From contig CAIVAR010000139.1 of the NCBI GenBank assembly GCA_903904005.1, forward strand, positions 22,727-86,726: a stretch of DNA of 64,000 bases, written 5' to 3'. The translations under genes were made by a program, and so were the position numbers. Positions 9,834 to 20,828 of the stretch are shown piece after piece. Position 1 is the first letter of the stretch, and the number at the start of each line of letters is the position of its first letter. Origin of the DNA: an uncultured Anaeromyxobacter sp. Its GTDB lineage: Bacteria > Myxococcota > Myxococcia > Myxococcales > Anaeromyxobacteraceae. Below the pieces are notes generated by a model. It worked only from the letters and a program-made list of their open reading frames with translations, had not been told where the DNA came from and searched no databases.

Positions 9834-12800
9834 ATGAAGCCACGGATCCACCTCGCACTCGCTGCCGCGGTCGCCTTCCTCACCCCCGGGATCGCCCCGG
9901 CGCTCGAGGAATCGCACGTCGGGACCCACTTCCAGGTCTACCTGCCCCCCAACGCAGCCTCCTACTCCCGGGCCAATGCACTCGTCGTGACCGCGCAGGC
10001 CGGGTCGGCGAGCACGCCCTGCGTCGTCGACGTGTACGACGATCCCGCGGACGGCGACTCGGACGACTCGATGTTCGGGGTCCGGCTGGCCAAGGGGGAG
10101 AGCGTCGTCATCTACCTGAAGATGGGCGCGGTGAACGACGAGAGCGGCGGCAAGGCCGACGGCGACTACTTCATCATCGACGCCTCCCTGCCGGTGAGCG
10201 TCCGGATCTCCTCCGACTCCGACTGGGAGCACGACTGGGCCCCGGCGACCAGCGGCACGCTGCGAGGCTCCGAGTTCTTCCTCTACTCCCAGTTCACGGG
10301 CTCGACCAACCAGGACATCGACGTCTTCGCATACGAGAACGGCACCCACGTCGAGATCTACGACGTGACGAGCGGGACGCCGGTCGTCTCGACCACGGGC
10401 GTCGCCCGGGTGGCCCCGCGGTCCGGTGCGCCCATCCTGTCGGCCGACCTGAACGAGGGGGAGGACCTCAACCGGCGCTACGGGCTGGGCAAGGACATCT
10501 TCCTCGCCGGCCACGTCTACCAGGTGGTGGCGACCAAGGACGTCACGGCGCTCTTCGGGGCGCTCGACAGCGTCTCGGTGGTGAACCAGGCCCGCGACGG
10601 AGCGGGCTTCGTCCCCGGGCGATCCGGCCACGCCATCGACAACGATTTCTACTTCGCCATCCCGCACAACATCGGAGCGCTGAACGAGCAGGAGCTTCGG
10701 ATCGTGGCGGGAACCGTCCCGGCGAACGTGACGCTGAACGGCTGGAGCACGGCCACCAACACCTGGGTGGTCCTGAAGACCTGGAGCCTCGCCCCGTTCG
10801 GTCACGCCGACTACGTGGGCGGGACCTACGACCTCTACCGCCTCACCTCGACGGGCGGCAACGTCACCGTCTACGAGGCCAACTGGATGGAGACGGGGCA
10901 GATCGGCACCAGCGACGACGCCGACTTCGCCCCCGGCTTCTTCAACGCCGACGGCAGCGAGACCTTCGTCGTCTACATCGGCCCCCCCGGGACGGAGACC
11001 CTGACCTCCCAGGCCGGGACCTTCAGCCACGTCTACCTCTTCAGCTACGGCGGGGAGGCGGCCGTGTGGGTGCGCGACGCCGATACCAACGGGACCCTCT
11101 TCAACCAGACCGTGGCCATACCGGCCCGGGGGTACGTGGACGTGAAGATCACGCCCGCCCAGTGGACCGCCATGAACGTTCCGGCGTCCGGCAAGCGCCC
11201 CTACCTGCGCATCGACTCGAAGGGGCCCATCGCCGTCAACATGTCCAACTGGAACGACAACATCATGGCCTTCGCCACCTCGGTGATGCCGCTCAACCCC
11301 AAGGTCGAGGTCGTCGCCCCGCCGGCAGCCACGGTGGGGAGCACGGTCACCATGGGCGGCGCCATCACGAACCAGGGCGGGACCTCCATCTCCGCGGTGG
11401 AGACCCGCGTGACCGTGCCCAGCGGGATCACCTATGTCGAAGGGACGCTCGCCGGGCGCCCCGAGACCGCGGTGACTCCGGTGTCCGGTGGCACCGAGGT
11501 GGTCTACAACCTGCCGACGCTCGCACCCGGCGAGTCGGCCGCGCTGGCGATGACCGTGACCATCACGGCGTCGACCGGACAGGTGGCCTCGGTGAACGTC
11601 TCCACGACCGCCACCGACGCGGGCGTGCGCATCGGTCAGACGGGCAGCGCCGCGACGCGTCCCCCGGCAGCCGCGGTGGCGACCATCAGCAACCTCGTCG
11701 CCGGATCGGCCAACTCGGTGGTGGTCCTCACATGGGAGCAGCAAGCCGACCCCGGCGTCACGAGCACCATCTCCGTGCAGCGCGGAACCGCGACGACGGG
11801 TCCCTGGACCGAGCTCGTCCCGGCCCGGCGGAACTACACCGGCACCGGCTCCCCGGCATCCGCCTCCTACTCGGACACGACCGCCGTGAACAACGGAAAC
11901 TACTACTACCGCGTGGTCGCCACCGGCTCCGGGGGCTCCATCAGCACCGCCGGACCTGTCCTGGGCCAGCCCCGGAACAACACTCCTCCGCCCACGCCGG
12001 TCGTCCAGCTCTCTCCCTCGAGCGGCACCATCAACATCTCGCTGAGCGGCTCCTCCACGCCGGACCTGAGGGGCTACCTGGTGGAGCGGTCGGGGAGCTC
12101 GGCCGGCCCCTGGTCGGTGATCACCGCAACCCCCGTGGTGGGCCCGACGGCGGTCGTCGTCGACGCCAACCTGGTGAACGGCACGGTCTACTGGTACCGC
12201 GCACGGGCCGTGAATACGGCGAGCCTCTACAGTTCCTACAGCGCGCCGAAGAGCGAGGTCCCTGGGGTGAGCGCCACGCGCAGCTCCAACCTGGTCGTCT
12301 TCTTCGAGGACATGCTCGGCTCCGGCGTGAACGACTGGGACTACAACGACTTCGTGATCCGGGTCGCCTCCACCGAGATCGTCTCGGGCGGTGAGCTCAT
12401 CGGGATCACCATCGATTACGAGCCTCTGGCCCGCGGGGCCTCCTACGTCCACTCCTTCCGCCACCACATCCCGGTGGCCGGCGGGTGGACGGCGACCCTG
12501 ACGCGTTTCGCCCCGGGGAATCCGTCCCAGGTGGTCTCCCGCAGCACCACCGCGGGGACCGGTCCCATCGACATGGAGATATACGCGGACACCAAGGACG
12601 CGCTGCCGCCGGTGGTGGGCAACTTCGCCAACACCGTCTCCACCCAGGTTGGCGTGCAGGCCGGGGCGCTGTCCCGGCTGGAGATCACGCTCTCCAGCCC
12701 CGGCCAGAACCCGGACGGTGCCGCCGGCGCCGCGCCCTGGGACGTCTACCTCCGGATGCCGTACCTCACCGGTGCGCAGGGCAACGAGGTGCATCGCAGC

Positions 12801-13034
12801 CTCTACGGTGGCGCCACGGAGGTCGTGACGAGCGGACCCCTCGTCGGGCACGTCCTCGACTTCGTGATGATCCACCCGCTCGCGACGACGCTGCCGAGCT
12901 GGTGCTACGAGGGCGCCCCGGTCTGGGATTCCTACCCGGCCTTCACGCCGTACCAGAAGACCGCTGCACCCGCCGAGTCCGACTGGCCCGACCGTCCGAA
13001 GGACCGCCGCTCGGTCTTCGACTCGAACCACTGA
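9834..13034 (+). CDS. Large secreted LruC-domain protein with CARDB/DUF11-like and fibronectin III-like domains
   Basis: 1066 residues. A signal peptide (residues 1-22, ending GIAPALEE) is followed by about 460 residues of beta-rich sequence resembling IgGFc-binding-like N-terminal regions, then a DUF11/CARDB-like segment (about 480-600: GGAITNQGGTSISAVETRV), two fibronectin III-like modules (about 615-820) and a C-terminal LruC/DUF4842 domain carrying EDMLGSGVNDWDYNDFVIR. Usually such proteins are extracellular or surface-bound; a role in matrix or adhesion is inference. GGAG lies 8 bp before the ATG. It is followed after 11 bp by another secreted protein, so the two are probably co-expressed and may interact. 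Confidence 0.75.
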   Translation: MKPRIHLALAAAVAFLTPGIAPALEESHVGTHFQVYLPPNAASYSRANALVVTAQAGSASTPCVVDVYDDPADGDSDDSMFGVRLAKGESVVIYLKMGAVNDESGGKADGDYFIIDASLPVSVRISSDSDWEHDWAPATSGTLRGSEFFLYSQFTGSTNQDIDVFAYENGTHVEIYDVTSGTPVVSTTGVARVAPRSGAPILSADLNEGEDLNRRYGLGKDIFLAGHVYQVVATKDVTALFGALDSVSVVNQARDGAGFVPGRSGHAIDNDFYFAIPHNIGALNEQELRIVAGTVPANVTLNGWSTATNTWVVLKTWSLAPFGHADYVGGTYDLYRLTSTGGNVTVYEANWMETGQIGTSDDADFAPGFFNADGSETFVVYIGPPGTETLTSQAGTFSHVYLFSYGGEAAVWVRDADTNGTLFNQTVAIPARGYVDVKITPAQWTAMNVPASGKRPYLRIDSKGPIAVNMSNWNDNIMAFATSVMPLNPKVEVVAPPAATVGSTVTMGGAITNQGGTSISAVETRVTVPSGITYVEGTLAGRPETAVTPVSGGTEVVYNLPTLAPGESAALAMTVTITASTGQVASVNVSTTATDAGVRIGQTGSAATRPPAAAVATISNLVAGSANSVVVLTWEQQADPGVTSTISVQRGTATTGPWTELVPARRNYTGTGSPASASYSDTTAVNNGNYYYRVVATGSGGSISTAGPVLGQPRNNTPPPTPVVQLSPSSGTINISLSGSSTPDLRGYLVERSGSSAGPWSVITATPVVGPTAVVVDANLVNGTVYWYRARAVNTASLYSSYSAPKSEVPGVSATRSSNLVVFFEDMLGSGVNDWDYNDFVIRVASTEIVSGGELIGITIDYEPLARGASYVHSFRHHIPVAGGWTATLTRFAPGNPSQVVSRSTTAGTGPIDMEIYADTKDALPPVVGNFANTVSTQVGVQAGALSRLEITLSSPGQNPDGAAGAAPWDVYLRMPYLTGAQGNEVHRSLYGGATEVVTSGPLVGHVLDFVMIHPLATTLPSWCYEGAPVWDSYPAFTPYQKTAAPAESDWPDRPKDRRSVFDSNH

Positions 13035-13045
13035 GGGGAACCGCC

Positions 13046-14386
13046 ATGAACGTCACCGCACTTGTCCTGGTTGCATCGCTCGGCGCCGCCCCCTCCCTCT
13101 CGGACGAGCGTCCGCTCTGGGCCGGCTCCTTCCGTCCCACCTCCGAGGTCCTCCTCGTGGCCGCCGTCCCCGGCGGACTCGGCGTCCGCTCCTCCTCGGC
13201 GACGACCGTGATCGCGGGTGCCGCGGCCAACGCGCTCGGTGCCGGGCTCTGCACCGGCACGGAGCCCAGGCTGGCGATCCCGTCGGGGAAGACCGTTTTC
13301 CTGCTCGGCCCCGGCGCGCCGGCTTCCCTGGTCGCCACGGTGACCCTGCCGTCCCAGGCGGTCTCCGGCGCCATGCCGGTGACCACCACCTCCGGCTGCC
13401 AGCTCGCGGTCGTCCTCCAGAGCGGAGACGTCGCGCTCGTCGGCTCCTCCGGTGGGCTCACGACCCTGTCGCAGCTCCTCCCCGCCATCGCCGACTGGCA
13501 CGAGCTGCCTCGCGGGGTGCTCATCGCGTCGCGCCAGGACCTGCTCGTGGTGGGAGGCGTGGACGGGAGCCTCGCCGCCATCCAGCTCTCGGACGGCAAG
13601 CGCTTCACCGGGAAGGTCCCGATGGCGGCCGTGCCCGGCACGGTCTGGTCCGAGGGGCAGCCCGCGATCTGGTTCCTCGGAAAGTCGGGAACGCTCTTCG
13701 CCTGGAAGGTGACCACCGACGTGCCGCAGGTCGTCCACGAAGGCACGGTCGGCGCACCGGGTGGCCTCGTGGCGTGGGGCGGAAAGGCCGACCGGGGGAT
13801 CGCGTGGGCCGACATGCAGGGCGACGTGAGGTCCTGGAAGGGGGGCACGCTGCGGAAGCTCGTCCGGCTGCCCGCCGCGGTCCGGTGGCCGATGCTGGTC
13901 GCGGACCTCGACGACTCGGGCGACCTGAAGCTCGTGGCCCCGGTCGATGGCGCGGTGGTCGCGCTCGTCACCGAGGAGACCGCCGGAGGTTCGTTTCAGC
14001 TCCTCCCCCTCGCCGGGCGGCCGGCCGGGTCGCCGGTCGCCTACCAGATGTCCCTGGACAGCGCTCCCGTGCTCGCCATCCCCGCCGGTCCGACCCAGGG
14101 GTCGTTCCAGGCCGCCGACGGCGTTCCCGCGGGTCAGCTCGTGACCGACCAGGCCATCCTCAATCCGGGGGCCCAGTTCCTGGGCTTCGTGCCCGGTACA
14201 GTGACGGCGCTCCTCGACCCCCCGGCGAGCACGGGCGGCGGAACCGGAACGGGCGGCAGCGGCGAGACCGCTCCGTCGTCCACGAAGTCCGGGTTCGGAT
14301 GTTCGACGGTTCCCGCCTCCGACGCGCTCGGCCTGCTCCTCGCGCCGCTCCTCCTGCTGCGGCGCCGGCGCCGGGCGGCTGTCTAG
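13046..14386 (+). CDS. Secreted protein with MYXO-CTERM-like sorting tail
   Basis: 446 residues. It has an N-terminal hydrophobic signal (about residues 1-15), then a repetitive beta-rich body rich in VxxWG and DLDDSGDLK-type strands that resembles a beta-propeller (inference), a Gly/Thr/Ser linker (about 393-412), and a C-terminal tripartite tail: GFGCSTVPA, a hydrophobic stretch GLLLAPLLLL, then six basic residues RRRRRA. The Cys before the hydrophobic segment followed by an Arg cluster is the MYXO-CTERM pattern for surface anchoring in myxobacteria. GGGGAA precedes the ATG. The gene ends at a CTAG shared with the convergent barrel gene. Function of the body is unknown. Confidence 0.7.
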   Translation: MNVTALVLVASLGAAPSLSDERPLWAGSFRPTSEVLLVAAVPGGLGVRSSSATTVIAGAAANALGAGLCTGTEPRLAIPSGKTVFLLGPGAPASLVATVTLPSQAVSGAMPVTTTSGCQLAVVLQSGDVALVGSSGGLTTLSQLLPAIADWHELPRGVLIASRQDLLVVGGVDGSLAAIQLSDGKRFTGKVPMAAVPGTVWSEGQPAIWFLGKSGTLFAWKVTTDVPQVVHEGTVGAPGGLVAWGGKADRGIAWADMQGDVRSWKGGTLRKLVRLPAAVRWPMLVADLDDSGDLKLVAPVDGAVVALVTEETAGGSFQLLPLAGRPAGSPVAYQMSLDSAPVLAIPAGPTQGSFQAADGVPAGQLVTDQAILNPGAQFLGFVPGTVTALLDPPASTGGGTGTGGSGETAPSSTKSGFGCSTVPASDALGLLLAPLLLLRRRRRAAV

Positions 14387-15819
14387 GGAAAGTCGGGCGT
14401 CTGGAAGGACGCCGACAGGTATCCGGTGACCTGGACGAAGCGGCTGTTCGTCGCACCGGCGAGCTGGGTCTGGGCGAACCCGCCGGCCAGGAGCGAGGCC
14501 CACCGGACCGGCGTCCACACCGCGGAGACGCCCAGCACCCCGTAGGACTCCGGGGCCCGGCTGGTGAAGGGGACGAGCGCGGAGGCGAGGGAGGCCTCGA
14601 GCTTCCACTGCCTGCCGACGAACCACTCCGCGCTGAGCCGTGCGGTGATGCGCTGGTAGGCGGCCTGTAGATAGGTGTCGACGTAGGGTCCCAGCCCGAC
14701 CTCGGCCATGAAGCGGACCATGTCGCGGGAAGACTGGACCCAGGTGGCCTTCAGCCCCGCCACCGGGAGGAAGTGACCCACGGTGACGCTGGCCGCGGGC
14801 GGGTTGTTCACCGCCGCCACGCCGAGCGAGACCGAGGTCTCGAGGTTTCCCGACCAGCGGTGGCTCCAGGTCTCGGCGCCGGCGACGATGCGGATGGCCG
14901 CGTCCCCCACCAGCTGGGAGCTCAGGGCGGCGACGCTGGTGGTGAGGATGGCGCGGGGACCCACGAAGACGTCGACGGCGGCGTCGCCGCGCGGGCCCCA
15001 GGTGCGGGGCTGGTTCTGCTGCCCCACCTCCCCCACGCCCCCCACGTCGAACCAGCCGACGGTGGCCCGCAGGCGCAGGTTCTGTCGGATGCTGAAGGCG
15101 GCGGAGGCGTTCGCGTCGACGGAGAGGTACAGGTAGGTCGAGTAGGTACGGACCGGCTGGATGCTCGGCGTGGAGGGGCCGGGCCCTCCCGGCGTCGAGC
15201 TCGGGACGAGCTGGGAGTAGTCCCCGTAGGTGCCGTTCGCCCATGCTGCGAGCGCCCAGGCCTTCGACGGATTCCACTCCAGCCGCGCCGTGGCGCGCTG
15301 GAGGACCGAGACCGGGACGCCGTGGTAGACGGCCGGAAAGTAGAGGCGCGGCACGTAGCTCAGGGTCAGCTGCGCCTTGTGGCCGAAGGAGTAGAGGGTG
15401 ATCCCGGGTACGACCTCGAGATCGGTGTCCCACTGGGTGAACCCGGTCTGGGCGGAGACGTTGCGGGTTCGAAGCGTCCCCATGGCCCCGGCCGCCAGGT
15501 GCGTGCCGATCCGGGGACGGGTCGGCGCCGCGGCAGAGGGGAGGAACGGGATCCGGGAACGCCGTAGCTCCTCGTTCTCCTGGGCCTCCGACCGTCCCAG
15601 GACGTCGGCCAGCCCCACGGGATCCGGCGGGGGCAGCGAGGCCGAGGGCAGGCCCGTCTCGGCCGACTCCTGGGGCTCGAAGAAGACGGGAGGCTCCTCC
15701 TCGACCGTCGTCGCCGGCGGCTCGAAGACCGGCAGGGAGGAGGGGTCGGGCGGCTCCTCCGGCACCTGCGCCAGCGCGGCCAGGAGCGAGAGGATCGCGG
15801 CGGCGAGCGCCAGGTGCAC
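14383..15819 (-). CDS. Outer-membrane beta-barrel protein of the polysaccharide locus
   Basis: 478 residues from a GTG start two bases after the stop of the Wza-type gene. Signal peptide at residues 1-17, then a Pro/Glu-rich linker (about 18-60) and about 350 residues of alternating amphipathic strands with many aromatic ends (for example LYFPAVYHG, WANGTYGDY), ending in SASFQTPDFP. This is the look of an outer-membrane barrel; no named family could be fixed. Adjacent to a polysaccharide export lipoprotein, it may be an export or assembly component of the outer membrane. This role is inference from position. Confidence 0.65.
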   Translation of the reverse strand: MHLALAAAILSLLAALAQVPEEPPDPSSLPVFEPPATTVEEEPPVFFEPQESAETGLPSASLPPPDPVGLADVLGRSEAQENEELRRSRIPFLPSAAAPTRPRIGTHLAAGAMGTLRTRNVSAQTGFTQWDTDLEVVPGITLYSFGHKAQLTLSYVPRLYFPAVYHGVPVSVLQRATARLEWNPSKAWALAAWANGTYGDYSQLVPSSTPGGPGPSTPSIQPVRTYSTYLYLSVDANASAAFSIRQNLRLRATVGWFDVGGVGEVGQQNQPRTWGPRGDAAVDVFVGPRAILTTSVAALSSQLVGDAAIRIVAGAETWSHRWSGNLETSVSLGVAAVNNPPAASVTVGHFLPVAGLKATWVQSSRDMVRFMAEVGLGPYVDTYLQAAYQRITARLSAEWFVGRQWKLEASLASALVPFTSRAPESYGVLGVSAVWTPVRWASLLAGGFAQTQLAGATNSRFVQVTGYLSASFQTPDFP

Positions 15820-15821
15820 GG

Positions 15822-16433
15822 CTACTCGACGACGATCACGTCGCCGTTCTGAAGCCGGAACGTGGCCGCCGCTCCCCGCAGCTGCGTGAGGGCGTCGTAG
15901 TCGAAGCGGATGCGGACCCGGTTCCCCGAGGGCTCGCGGCGGATGACGACGATGCGGTCGGTGGAGGCGTACTGGGTCGGGCCGCCCGCGGCGGCCATGG
16001 CCTCCATGAGGCCGCTGCCCTGCTCGAGCGGGTAGCTGCCCACCTTGGCAACCTCTCCCAGGACCGAGATCATCATGGCCCGGGGTTCCTCGAGCGACAC
16101 CGCCACCGAGGGGTTCACGATGAACTTCCCGAGCCGTTCCTGGATCTGCTTCGCCAGCGCGGAGGGGGTGACCCCGGCGGCGACCACGTCGGAGAGCAAC
16201 GGCAGGGAGATCTTCCCGTCCGGCCGGACCTTGGCCCGGGCCGAGACAGCGTCCTGCCCCATGACCCTCACCTGGAGGATGTCCCCGGGACGGATGAGGT
16301 ACTCGTTCTCGGGGGTTTCGGCGGGGGCCTTGTAGTCGTCGATCTTGACGTACTCACCGCTCGAGCGGCACGCGGAGAGGGCGACCGCGAGGACCGCCAG
16401 GGAAAGCCAGGGGAGGGCGACTCGGCTCCGCAT
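15822..16433 (-). CDS. wza: Polysaccharide export lipoprotein (Wza/OPX type)
   Basis: 203 residues. Lipobox LSAC gives lipidated C22. A Poly_export domain follows (EYLIRPGDILQVRVMGQ, then KISLPLLSDVVAAGVT), and a SLBB-like segment (VLGEVAKVGSYPLEQG...GLMEAMAAAGG) ends with LQNGDVIVVE. It is shorter than E. coli Wza (about 380 residues) and lacks the C-terminal membrane helix, so outer-membrane crossing may need the adjacent barrel protein. Divergent from glmS. The exporter family is clear; the exact polysaccharide is unknown. Confidence 0.88.
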   Translation of the reverse strand: MRSRVALPWLSLAVLAVALSACRSSGEYVKIDDYKAPAETPENEYLIRPGDILQVRVMGQDAVSARAKVRPDGKISLPLLSDVVAAGVTPSALAKQIQERLGKFIVNPSVAVSLEEPRAMMISVLGEVAKVGSYPLEQGSGLMEAMAAAGGPTQYASTDRIVVIRREPSGNRVRIRFDYDALTQLRGAAATFRLQNGDVIVVE

Positions 16434-16703
16434 CGACTCCCCGTTCCATAGCACGTCCGTCCGGATCGGTCCGGTTCGCGACCATCCCGGGAGCGGGAGG
16501 CGCCCCGGGAGGGGCGGGCCGAGCGTTCCGTTCCGGCCCCCGTCCGGAGGTGTGCGCCGCCGCGGAACACCCGGCGCGCCTGCTCCCGGGAAAGCGCGCC
16601 GGTGCGGAACAGGTTCGGGCCCCGGCGGGCCCGTGAAGGTTGGCCTGGCGCTTGAAGAGGCTTCCTCCGTCTCCAACGCGGATCTACCGAAAGGACTCGC
16701 CTC
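16434..16703. other. Gene-free divergent region between wza and glmS
   Basis: About 270 bp. It holds a 9-bp inverted repeat CCGGCGCGC / GCGCGCCGG (16571-16579 and 16594-16602), a GGAACAC half-site (16564-16570) like those near 5073-5127, and a sigma-54-like element at 16641-16655. No open frame with coding character was seen, and no glmS ribozyme core was recognised. Confidence 0.5.
16641..16655 (+). promoter_or_regulatory. Possible sigma-54 promoter upstream of glmS
   Basis: TGGCCTGGCGCTTGA has the TGG...TTG core with 10 bp between GG and G, again with A instead of C at the -12 end. It starts 62 bp before the glmS ATG. The paired GGAACAC site and a regulator of the right type in the same locus make this plausible; it is not certain. 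Confidence 0.3.
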
Positions 16704-18532
<1,829 letters not shown>

Positions 18533-18536
<4 letters not shown>

Positions 18537-19480
18537 CCATGGGCCAGAAGATCCTCATCACCGGTGGTGCCGGTTTCATCGGGTCGAACATCGCCGACGC
18601 CTTCCTGGGCGACGGCTGGGAGGTGGCGGTGGTCGACGACCTCTCCTCGGGCAAGCGGGCCAACCTCGACCCGCGTGTCCGCCTCCACGTCTGCGACGTG
18701 CGCAGCCCAGAGGCCGCCGCGGCCATCGTGGCGGAGCGGCCCGACGTGGTCTGCCACCAGGCCGCCCAGATCGACGTCCGCAAGTCGGTGGCCGACCCGC
18801 GCTTCGACTGCGACGTGAACCTGGGCGGGCTCCTCAACGTCATGGAGGCGGCCCGGAAGTCCGGGGCGGTGAAGCAGGTGCTCTTCGCCTCCTCGGGTGG
18901 GGCCATGTACGGCGACACCGAGGTGATCCCCACCCCGGAGGGGCACCCGGCGCGCCCCATCTCCCACTACGGTGCGGCCAAGTGCTCGTCCGAGCTCTAC
19001 CTCGGCGTGTACGCCTCGCTCTACGGGATCCGCACGGCGGCGCTACGCTACGCCAACGTCTACGGTCCCCGCCAGAACCCGCACGGCGAGGCCGGCGTGG
19101 TCGCCATCTTCGCGTCCCGCCTCCTCGGCGCCGAGCCCTGCACCATCTACGGCGACGGCACCCAGACCCGCGACTACGTCTTCGTCGAGGACGTGGCCCG
19201 CGCCAACCTGCTCGCGGCCCAGGCCAGCTTCGCCGGCGCGGTCAACGTCGGCACCGGCGTCGAGACCGACGTGAACCAGGTCTTCGGGATCATGGCCTCG
19301 GCCGCCGGCGTCGAGGCGAAGCCCCGGTACGCGCCGGGCCGCGCCGGGGAGCAGAAGCGTTCCTGCATCGACCCGGGGAAGGCCTGGGAGGTCCTGGGCT
19401 GGTCCCCGCGGGTCGCCGTCGCCGAGGGGCTCTTCCGGACGGTCGACTTCTTCCGGGCGGGTCGCAGGGCGGCGGCATAG
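18533..19480 (+). CDS. NAD-dependent sugar epimerase/dehydratase (UDP-glucose 4-epimerase-like)
   Basis: 315 residues, extended SDR. Rossmann motif LITGGAGFIGSNIADAF, catalytic triad region SSGGAMYGDTEV and YGAAK (Tyr-x3-Lys), and RYANVYGPRQNPHGEAGV. Two possible starts, ATG 18533 (overlapping the glmS stop) and ATG 18539 (MGQK); the first keeps the coupling. The Gal-epimerase fold is clear, but substrate (UDP-Glc, UDP-GlcNAc or UDP-GlcA) cannot be told from sequence alone. Coupling with glmS suggests a hexosamine nucleotide. The next gene starts 67 bp later. Confidence 0.85.
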
Positions 19481-19547
19481 CCAACGGTCCCGGGCGGGTA
19501 CTCCATCGTCATTGCCTTCCGGCGCCGGTGGGGCTACCTCTGCGGGC

Positions 19548-20828
19548 ATGACCGACGAAGTCCATCTCGACTCCAACGTCCCCGGGAATCCCGCCTACCA
19601 CTTCACCATCGTCCCGGCGGGCACGCCCGGGCGCGTCGGCTGGGCCCTGCGCGGGCCGCTCGTCCCCGGCGCCGCGCTGGCCACGAAGTGCGTCCACGCC
19701 GGCGTCCAGCCCGACCCGGCCTACGGCGCCGTGATGCCGCCCATCTACCAGAGCTCGACCTTCGCCTTCCGCGACGTCTGCGTGAACGCGGGCTTCGACT
19801 ACACGCGCAGCGGGAACCCCACCCGGGCCGCGCTAGAGGAGGCCATCGCCATCCTCGAGGGGGGCAAGGGCGCCACCTGCACCAGCACCGGCATGAGCGC
19901 CGTCATCGTCGCGCTCAACCTGCTCCCCACGGGCAGCCACCTGCTCTGCACGGTCGACTGCTACGGCGGGACCTTCCGGGCCCTCGAGCACGCCAAGGTG
20001 GCCTACGGCCTCGAGGTCACCTACCTCGACCTGGCCGACCTCCAGGCGGTCGCCGCTGCCTTCCGCCCCAACACCCGCATGGTCTGGATCGAGACCCCGT
20101 CGAACCCGCTCCTGCGCCTCACCGACATCCGCGCGGTGGCCGCCCTGGCGAAGGCCGGGGGCGCACTCACGGTCGTGGACAACACCTTCCTCTCCCCCGC
20201 CCAGCAGCGCCCCTTCCGGCTCGGCGCCGACCTGGTGGTGCACTCGACCACCAAGTACCTGAACGGCCACAGCGACGTGGTCGGCGGTGCGGTGGTCTCG
20301 GCGCCCGGCCAGCTGGCGCTGCTCCAGCGGATCCAGAGCATGAACAACCTGCTCGGGACCTCGCAGAGCCCGCACGACGCCTTCCTGGTCCTGCGCGGCC
20401 TCAAGACGCTGCTCCTGCGCATGAAGGCCCACGAGGCGGGGGCGACGGTGGTGGCGCGCTGGCTCGCCGCCCACCCGCAGGTGGCGAAGGTCCACTACCC
20501 GGGGCTCGAGAGCCACCCGCAGCACGCGCTGGCGAAGGCGCAGCAGGAGGGGTTCGGGGGCATGGTGAGCTTCGAGCTGTCCCGGTTCAGCCAGGCCCGC
20601 GTCGACCACGTGCTCCGCACGCTGCGCTGGTTCACGCTGGCCGAGAGCCTCGGCGGCGTGGAGAGCCTGGTGGCCCACCCGGCCTCGATGACCCATGCCT
20701 CCATGACGCCGGAGGCGCGCCTGCGCGCCGGCATCACCGACGGCGTGATCCGGCTCTCCATCGGCATCGAGGCCCCGGAGGACCTCGTGGCCGACCTGGA
20801 TCAGGCGCTGGCGACGCTGCCCGGCTGA
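19548..20828 (+). CDS. PLP-dependent cystathionine gamma-synthase/lyase family enzyme
   Basis: 426 residues; Cys/Met metabolism PLP family. Motifs: YTRSGNPTRAALE (phosphate and Tyr contact), the PLP-lysine segment STTKYLNGHSDVVGG, and the C-terminal AESLGGVESLVAHPASMTHASM. It acts in the cytosol on cystathionine, homocysteine or acylhomoserine. MetB (synthase), MGL (methionine gamma-lyase) and CGL (lyase) cannot be separated by eye. The first 45 residues before TKCVHAG are longer than in most family members, so the true start may be further in. Its end overlaps the convergent RND gene by 28 bp. Confidence 0.88.
   Translation: MTDEVHLDSNVPGNPAYHFTIVPAGTPGRVGWALRGPLVPGAALATKCVHAGVQPDPAYGAVMPPIYQSSTFAFRDVCVNAGFDYTRSGNPTRAALEEAIAILEGGKGATCTSTGMSAVIVALNLLPTGSHLLCTVDCYGGTFRALEHAKVAYGLEVTYLDLADLQAVAAAFRPNTRMVWIETPSNPLLRLTDIRAVAALAKAGGALTVVDNTFLSPAQQRPFRLGADLVVHSTTKYLNGHSDVVGGAVVSAPGQLALLQRIQSMNNLLGTSQSPHDAFLVLRGLKTLLLRMKAHEAGATVVARWLAAHPQVAKVHYPGLESHPQHALAKAQQEGFGGMVSFELSRFSQARVDHVLRTLRWFTLAESLGGVESLVAHPASMTHASMTPEARLRAGITDGVIRLSIGIEAPEDLVADLDQALATLPG

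Noticed and set aside
16434..16703. glmS ribozyme upstream of glmS
   Set aside because: No ribozyme core was recognised and the region is short and highly GC-rich; the inverted repeat there is a plain hairpin or operator candidate.
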